From: Hymenolepis diminuta
Taxonomy: Eukaryota; Platyhelminthes; Cestoda; Cyclophyllidea; Hymenolepididae
DNA: 64,000 nt
Assembly (NCBI GenBank): GCA_900708905.1
Contig: CAADRB010000022.1
Coordinates: 1,312,916 to 1,376,915, forward strand
Reading direction: 5' to 3'
The notes under the pieces: generated by a model
What the model was told of the DNA's origin: nothing
The model's input: only the letters and a program-made list of their open reading frames with translations
Databases searched by the model: none
Program-made: the position numbers and the translations under genes
In this document: positions 58,016-64,000 of the stretch, in pieces
How positions within the stretch are numbered: position 1 is the stretch's first letter
Layout: the number at the start of each line of letters is the position of its first letter

Positions 58016-60090
58016 TCTGGTTAATAAAATAACATAACCGAATAGAAGAAAATTTCGTAGTCACCGGCTTAAGTGTGAAAGTTAATTGGCTACAGTTAGA
58101 TAATTCAAACAAAACGTTCATTAAGATTTCAACAATTTTTCAGTAAATTCAAATAAAAATTAACGCATTAATGCAAAAAAGTATTTATTTGAACTTAATT
58201 TTTGACCATATTGCATTAACGTTGGACAACTTAATTAATTTAAATTACTTTTTGAGACGGTATCGAAAATTTCCCATTTCAAAATGTATTTTGAATCTCA
58301 CAAAAAATATGAAATTTTCACATTTTTATTTTATCATCAGATTCACGGCATAGCGTTTAGGGATATTTTTCTGATTGTCAAAGTTTCTTTTGAACAGTAT
58401 ATTTATTGATACAACAAACATATATTTCTAATGAAAAGCTGAAGTTACTCTCAGATACAGCCATTAAGAGTGGATATAGTCAAAGATTGATATTGGATTT
58501 CTTTGTACCTAGATACTCACTATCATGGAAGCAGCTGGCTAGCTGGTCTCTTGGGAATTCGAGGTTGGAATATATTTAAAGACGAAAAAATGCTACAACA
58601 TAGATTGCAACTCGAAAAGTTTTATTTGGATGACTCAAGAGATATGTCAGCTTTGTAGTGAGGTATTTAAAATGTGTGCGGTAAGAGTAAAAGTTAAAAT
58701 TTAGATAGGCTTAATACAAGAATTTTAGACATGTAAGACAAATAAGTAAGCATAATATAGCAGTAGTCAAAATTAGCGAGCTACGAGGCTTTCATAGGAT
58801 ATACACCAGAAATTAACTGTCTGTTATGGCCTAAATAATACAATTCATGTCCTAGGCTCTATTTCCTTTTCCATAATAAACAAATGACGTAAATTCAAAT
58901 ACTCAAAATAATATGAAGTTTCCTCTCCAAACCAATTCCCTTAATTAAAAAGGAAGGTCAGCCAGATAAATAGAGCACATTAGGTGGTCGGGGTTAGTCC
59001 TGTGTTAGATAATCGGAAATTCTGACTGTTTTTATATCCTTATGGAGATTGTTGAGCAACCGAATCTGTCCATCGATCTGCTCTAGAACGTTCTCGAAAG
59101 TGCAGACTTAAAGTCGATTGCTAGCGTACGTGTAGAGGCCTCTCGGCAGCATGAGTAGCGTTAATTATACTCAATTACTAGTCATTTGCGGTAAAATTTC
59201 TCCTCTCCATATCTCCTGTCTCCTCACTGCCTTCATGTAGTCTACCTTAAAGTTAGGAAATAAATTACACTAGAGGATTCTGCTAGAGGCTAATTGTACT
59301 TGTCTGCAGGTGCTTTGACTTCTAATAGGATTATTGTTGTAGTAACCGCTACAGACTAGAACTCCAAATAAATTCAGTTTGATACTGGAAATGACCTCGC
59401 TAATAGGTTTTTTAAATACTAGAGTACGTATTCTTTATAATCTAATAGTTAGATTATTTTTGCTATTTATCCGCTAGTAATCTGTCATTATCTATTCCTA
59501 AACTGCTTGATTTTTAAACAAAGTACATTCACCATTTAAAAACGAAAAATGGAAGGCAAACTTGAAAATCTAGTGCAACAAAGAATATTATTATTTGCCA
59601 AATATACTTTTAACCACTTCAATTCATAAATCACATGCCAATCACCTAAAAGCTCTCCAAGGCTGTTGGTTTGGGCAATATTTAATAGTAAGTCATGTGT
59701 ATATATTCGTCTAAAATTATTTGGATATCGAATAACTGAGTTAATATTTCTATCTCAAAATAATTTTTTTGTATTCTATTTTCAATACAAATCAAATCAT
59801 ATAGTTTACTACGAATAATTTTTGATTACTTCGTTCATTTTTTTCTTCTTCATTTTAAACAGAAATGTTTTATTTGGCGAAAATTAGCCTTCTATTCGTT
59901 TCTTTTTTAGATCATATTGGATTGTCTGGCATTTAACTTTGCTATATTGTCTATACTTTCATTCGATTTACTACTGAACTCTCTTGAAGATTATTTAATA
60001 AAATAGAGTTAGCTAGGTATCACTTATTCATATTTATACAATTTTTCTCCCTCTCTTATATGATTCGGAAGTATTGTTTGATTTTGTGGC
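58016..60090. promoter_or_regulatory. Divergent intergenic region between SSBP (-) and PGM3 (+)
   Basis: These 2.07 kb separate two genes transcribed away from each other. It is AT-rich, with a slightly GC-richer patch at about 59040-59160 (CTGCTCTAGAACGTTCTCGA, TACGTGTAGAGGCCTCTCGG) that contains short palindromes. No TATA box is decisive. No repeat copy is recognised. It should hold both promoters unless one gene is trans-spliced or has a distant first exon. Confidence 0.45.
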
Positions 60091-60258
60091 ATGGAGAAAC
60101 TCGCTAGTAAACTTCATCGTCTCTTTAATGAAAACCCTCTTTCCCCGGAGTCGGGAAAACTCACTTACGGTACTTCTGGCTATCGTTGTCGTGCTGATCT
60201 CTTAGTTGGCGTAGCAGCCAGAATCGGAGCATATGCCTGCCTCCATTCTATCCATCAT
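60091..60258 (+). CDS. PGM3: PGM3/AGM1 exon 1 (phosphoacetylglucosamine mutase)
   Basis: The first coding exon of phosphoacetylglucosamine mutase, the cytosolic enzyme that converts N-acetylglucosamine-6-phosphate to the 1-phosphate on the way to UDP-GlcNAc. It starts at ATG 60091 and encodes 56 residues. YGTSGYR (residues 26-32) matches the YGTAGFR phosphate-binding motif of eukaryotic AGM1, followed by a helix (LLVGVAARIGAYACLHS) as in the family. The donor CAT|GTAAGC is in phase 0. The human protein has a similar N-terminal length before this motif, which supports this start. Confidence 0.88.
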
Positions 60259-60300
60259 GTAAGCTTTAACATAATTACAATCCATCTTCATTGAATCTAG

Positions 60301-60490
60301 GACGGAAAAGCAGTTGGAGTTATGATCACGGCATCTCACAACCCTCCTCAAGACAACGGGCTGAAACTAATCGATACGGATGGGGGAATGTTCCCTCCTG
60401 ATTTAGAACGCAGTATTATTGAGTTTGTTCAACTTCGAGATGATCAATTAGAATCTTTCCTTCTCGCCTACTTTCCAAACTCTTCCTACA
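60301..60490 (+). CDS. PGM3: PGM3/AGM1 exon 2: active-site serine loop
   Basis: The acceptor is GAATCTAG and the donor ACA|GTGAGT. It encodes DGKAVGVMITASHNPPQDNG then LKLIDTDGGMF, matching the phosphohexomutase active-site loop (GVMVTASHNP..DNG.K). The catalytic, phosphorylated Ser is the TCT codon at 60334-60336 (residue 68; Ser64 in human). The variable part PPDLERSIIEFVQ follows. Confidence 0.92.
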
Positions 60491-60533
60491 GTGAGTTTGT
60501 ATTGTTATATCTTACGTCGACTTTTTCTTGCAG

Positions 60534-60694
60534 ATGCGAGTACTGTACCTCAAGTATATATTGGTTGGGATTCCAGAATCAGTTCTGTCAGTTTGTCTCA
60601 AGAAGTTGCGAGAGGTGCAACTGCTTTGGGAGGAAAATACATTGATTTTGGACTCGTAACAAGTCCTCAGTTGCACTTCATGGTCTGTGCTCAG
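60534..60694 (+). CDS. PGM3: PGM3/AGM1 exon 3
   Basis: The acceptor is TTTCTTGCAG and the donor CAG|GTAAAT, leaving in phase 0. It encodes VPQVYIGWDSRISSVSLSQE, then GATALGGKYIDFGLVTSPQL and HFMV, matching the AGM1 segment VIGRDTRPSS..LSQ...GV..LGG...DYGL.TTPQLHYMV. At the family's GRDTR motif this copy has Trp in place of the first Arg (TGG at 60566-60568). Confidence 0.9.
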
Positions 60695-61929
60695 GTAAAT
60701 CACTAAGGCATAATATTTTTCGATATTATTTTACCTTGAAATTTGGCTTTTTATTGATAGTTTGTGTAGCTTTAAAAGACTATTCAACTTTTGAATTAAG
60801 ATTTTGATTTCTAGATTCTTTTTTTCGATTTTGGAAGTATGCTAAAGTTGTAATTGACTTTCTAGTCCGTTATAGAGAAGTGTTTTCAAAAAATACACCT
60901 TTAACGCATGGGAATCGTTGTTTCTTTTCAGTCATTTTGTTTACCGATTGCCACCAAACTCAGGATTTTCGACTTGTATCAAAATTATGGCCCATTATTT
61001 TGACGGCATTTATATCTTTGAAGCTGGTTACTTTTAGTCATATCATTACCAATTTGAAGAAAAACTTTTCGAATGGCGCTTTCATTAGTTTAACCGACCC
61101 AGCGGTGTGCGTATTTGATATGCACCGAATAAGTATAACGACAGCTGAGCATAAACAAAATTGCAGACAATTTGATCTGAATAATCGATGACTATTTCGA
61201 AATGATTAATATGCGATCAGTATTACTTGCTATATCGCTACGATCTTCTTAATGGAAAACTGTTGTGGCTATTACAGTGAATTGGAACCTAGCTTCGAAT
61301 CCCGTTGGATAAAAATTACAATGGATACATGTTTTAATGAATGGGGATTTTAAATCTTTTAATTTCCTAATTGACACTAACCATGCTCTGATTCATCTGT
61401 TTAATGCATTTATTCCAAATAAGATGATCTTTAGAAAGTCTAAACTTGAACAGAAAATTAATGTCTCTTAATTTTTCCTGAAAAGTATTATGAAGCGAAA
61501 CGAAATGGTTTATCTTTTTTCTTACAAGCTTCTTAGTTGAATATTGTTGAGGATGTTATGGCGGATTTGAGATTAGTTGCGAAGTCTATTGTGTGAAAAT
61601 AGCCGTGGATGTCAATATTTGTGAAAGAAAGTCTGAAGTCATTTGTGTTTTTGCCGTTGCACATTACACCCCATTTCTGCTTCGTATGGGAACAGCATTT
61701 TCTGAACTGCACAAAGTTATGAAATCTAGAGGCTGCATCTACACGTCTTAATAACTTGCAGAGCGGTTAGAGCGGCTATATATGCAGCTAGTTCAAATCA
61801 TAAAGATTAAATTGCGTTTTGTTTCATTCAGCATTGTGGAATATTGTTTTATAGAGGCACTCTTTTACAGTACTCATTTACATTTACACTTTTACAGTGT
61901 GGAAATTCGACTGAAATCGAGTGACACGA

Positions 61930-62240
61930 GGATCGAAAAGATGTTGAGGGTAAAGTCTAGGCATTAAAGAGTCATATTTCCCTTGATTTTTGGACTGAGG
62001 TTGTACAATATTTACTATATGAGCAATTCACGTTTCAAATTTCTAATTTCGTGATTCATCAACTGGATTGCCTAGCAAAATCTTGTCGACGGTATCTGGT
62101 GCGTCTTAATTGGTTGTTTAATTATGATTATCGGTCTTGCCAATTTAGACTTTTCTTCCAAAGATTGATAAAGTAGAATAATATTAAGCAGCTAACATAA
62201 TTTAACTTAGTAGAGCTTAGATGGAGTGCTATAGCTTTAA
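61930..62240 (+). repeat. RF2 dispersed repeat, copy 7
   Basis: It contains GGTAAAGTCTAGGCATTAAA, GGTTGTACAATATTTACTAT, GAGCAATTCACGTTTCAAAT, GTGATTCATCAACTGGATTG, ATTGGTTGTTTAATTATGAT and AATATTAAGCAGCTAACATA. It is nearly full length. Confidence 0.75.
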
Positions 62241-62692
62241 CCAAATGTTGTATGCTAACTTGGGGGGTAAGGAGAAAAACTGACCGGCTGTAAACTTAGC
62301 CACTGGTTGATTAATATGAAATACAATTGAGGTCATGAATTAACATCATTTCTGTGTGTTTACTTCTTCAACTTGGTTGTTAAATTGTAACAATTTCCAG
62401 CTTCTTCCACGTTTAAGCAAAAGAAAAGGTAAATTGACATAATGAGTCTTTTTCTCTATGTTTAAATGACTACCCGAGAGGCTTCATTTATTGCGTCTAG
62501 TTGCATAAATGCTACCATCATGACATGACGCATAAACAATCTTCTCTATAAAACAAATATTTATGCAGACGTTCTCTGTTTTTACGAAGCTCCGGATTTT
62601 GACCATTTTTTGTCCTATTTATTGCAAAACCCTACACTCGTATGAATAGTTGCCAATGTTTATTACTCTAAATTACAAAAGAAGTTCTTACG

Positions 62693-62757
62693 TCGATGGT
62701 ATAGCGATCACGTTAGCACACCATATGATGAAGTTCGATATCCGGGTTTATAAATAA
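62693..62757 (+). repeat. tRNA-like fragment
   Basis: GATGGTATAGCGATCACGTT and, about 30 nt later, GAAGTTCGATATCCGGG resemble an A box and a B box of a tRNA gene, but the acceptor and anticodon arms do not fold into a tRNA by eye. It may be a tRNA pseudogene or the head of a different SINE. Confidence 0.25.
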
Positions 62758-63349
62758 TTACTCATTGGAGAGTGTCTAAATAAAAGATCTAGGTTAATTT
62801 AGGTGTTAAGTTGATATAGCTAATAGAGGGTATTCGTGAAGTAAACCTTTATTTGAAAATATAATAATTCAATTATAATAATTATGTATTTGTTAAAAAG
62901 GTAAATAAGAAGAATGCATATATTATTGGGGTTTGTTTGGAAATCGAAGCATTCATCTGGATTTTCTTAAAACCAGCCTATATTATATATATTATTATGT
63001 ATAACTAATTATGCATGACGATTCTTGCATCGATCTGGAAATGCAATTTTGTAATTGTCCGTTATCATCTTTACACTCGAGCAACTTGTTTCCGAACTCA
63101 TTGTGTGCGATAATTTTGCACGTTCTTTAACATTTAACCGTCTGGAGAACTTGATGGGAGTCAGCTTGTAGACTTAAACATTAATACAATTTCCTCTTAT
63201 CTGATATATTTTCCAACATTTAGAATATGTTCAGGCAGTGTTTTTCGCTGAACTATAAAAAGCCAATTAAAAGTTCCCACAACGTAGTTCACTTTGATTA
63301 AATTCTGAAGGTCTCTGCTCTGTTAAAAATATCTCCTTTAGTTGCTTCT

Positions 63350-63610
63350 ACTTTTTCTTGGTTGTAAACAGATGTAAATGAATCGGGTTAGCATGACCAA
63401 CTTGCATTCAAGCTCTGAATGTTGTATAATAATAATCTCATCTATGAACCTAAGGATCAAATAATGAAATCTGAGTACTAGTATGCTATGCGAATATGGA
63501 CAACTCAATCCATAAATTAAAGAGAGCCAAACTCTTGATACATAGACTTCATTACTCACTACTTCTTGACCTCCCTTTCTTATTGAACTATTAAACTGTT
63601 CCCTTTAATC
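63350..63610 (-). repeat. RF2 dispersed repeat, reverse copy
   Basis: The + strand has GGTTAGCATGACCAACTTGC, CAAGCTCTGAATGTTG, AACTCTTGATACATAGACTT and CTTGACCTCCCTTTCTTATT, the reverse of core and left-end landmarks of the family. Confidence 0.55.
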
Positions 63611-63896
63611 AGTTACTTTCATACAATTAAAACTTGTGAAATTATAATGTGAGGAGGTTTGAGCCGTTTTTTGCGGTGGTTATGTCAGATTTTAAATTCT
63701 TTTAAAATAAAAAGACTTAATTCATTTAACGAGGAAATCAATCTAACTATTGGTGTTTATTTTTTTTTAAATTATGCATATAATGAATCGGTTTCAATAC
63801 CCCTGATAGCAGCAGAATCAAAACTAATTACTAGAGTAAATTTAGAGATCTATTGCTAAAAATTGTTACCTGTTTTGCATTCTTACTTTTCAATAG

Positions 63897-64000
63897 AGTC
63901 AAAATCACGTACCTAACAGTATTGACGATTACGTGGACGTTTTCCTCAAGCGTTTTGTGAGGGCCATTAGTTCATTGAAAGGTGGTGAAATCCAACTGAA
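63897..64000 (+). CDS. PGM3: PGM3/AGM1 exon 4, cut by the window end
   Basis: After the acceptor TTTTCAATAG the phase-0 reading gives SQNHVPNSIDDYVDVFLKRF then VRAISSLKGGE. It corresponds to the AGM1 stretch GYYQKLSKAFVELT...GDEYRSLK. The frame is open to the edge. The metal-binding DGDAD loop and C-terminal phosphate-binding domain lie outside the window. Confidence 0.75.

Larger units (their letters stand above)
60695..63896 (+). other. PGM3 intron 3 (3.2 kb)
   Basis: Bounded by GTAAAT and CAATAG. It holds an RF2 copy at about 61930-62240, a tRNA-like fragment at about 62693-62757 and a reverse RF2 copy at about 63350-63610. ORFs at 60880-61191 and 63659-63859 are not supported as exons. 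It contrasts with the two 42-43 nt introns before it. Confidence 0.75.

Noticed and set aside
61280..61310. CTTCGAATCCCG, which looks like a tRNA B box
   Set aside because: No A box or foldable tRNA body is found upstream at the right distance.
1..64000. CRISPR arrays, bacterial operons, rRNA and intact tRNA genes
   Set aside because: None was seen; the spliced genes and repeats show eukaryotic nuclear DNA.

Overview
The window is nuclear DNA from an animal with spliced genes. It is AT-rich, and only about 3 kb of the 64 kb is recognisable coding sequence. Two genes show an intron pattern known from flatworms: introns of 31-43 nt near the 5' end, followed by one of several kb. With weak evidence for trans-splicing this suggests a platyhelminth, probably parasitic (fluke or tapeworm). 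That is an inference; no species can be named.

Layout. (1) 1-5.9 kb, + strand: the 3' half of a CoREST/RCOR gene, with a coiled-coil linker exon (2060-2285) and a terminal exon (4580-5527) holding SANT2 and a basic AT-hook tail. (2) 5.9-56 kb: about 50 kb with no complete gene. It holds a dead mariner with both ends (7380-8657), a dead second IS630/Tc1/mariner-type element (about 9109-10351), an internally deleted Ty3/gypsy relic between two diverged direct LTRs (about 24.22-26.01 kb), and many copies of two short dispersed repeats. One repeat is a tRNA-derived SINE with at least 16 copies; the other is an unclassified family with about 12 copies. There are also several GC- and CpG-richer islands that look like promoters or enhancers, microsatellites, and a few orphan exon-like segments, mostly on the - strand. 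(3) 56.4-58.0 kb, - strand: the 5' and middle part of an SSBP/SSDP gene (LDB1-binding single-stranded DNA-binding protein family), six coding exons, with the 3' end not located. (4) 60.09-64 kb, + strand: the 5' part of PGM3/AGM1 (phosphoacetylglucosamine mutase), four exons, running off the window.

SSBP and PGM3 are head to head across 2.1 kb and may share upstream control. CoREST (a scaffold for LSD1/HDAC) and SSBP (a partner of LDB1 and LIM-homeodomain factors) both act in nuclear transcription control. PGM3 is a cytosolic enzyme of UDP-GlcNAc synthesis. No operon, CRISPR, rRNA or intact tRNA gene is seen. Repeat boundaries are eye estimates, good to a few tens of bases.
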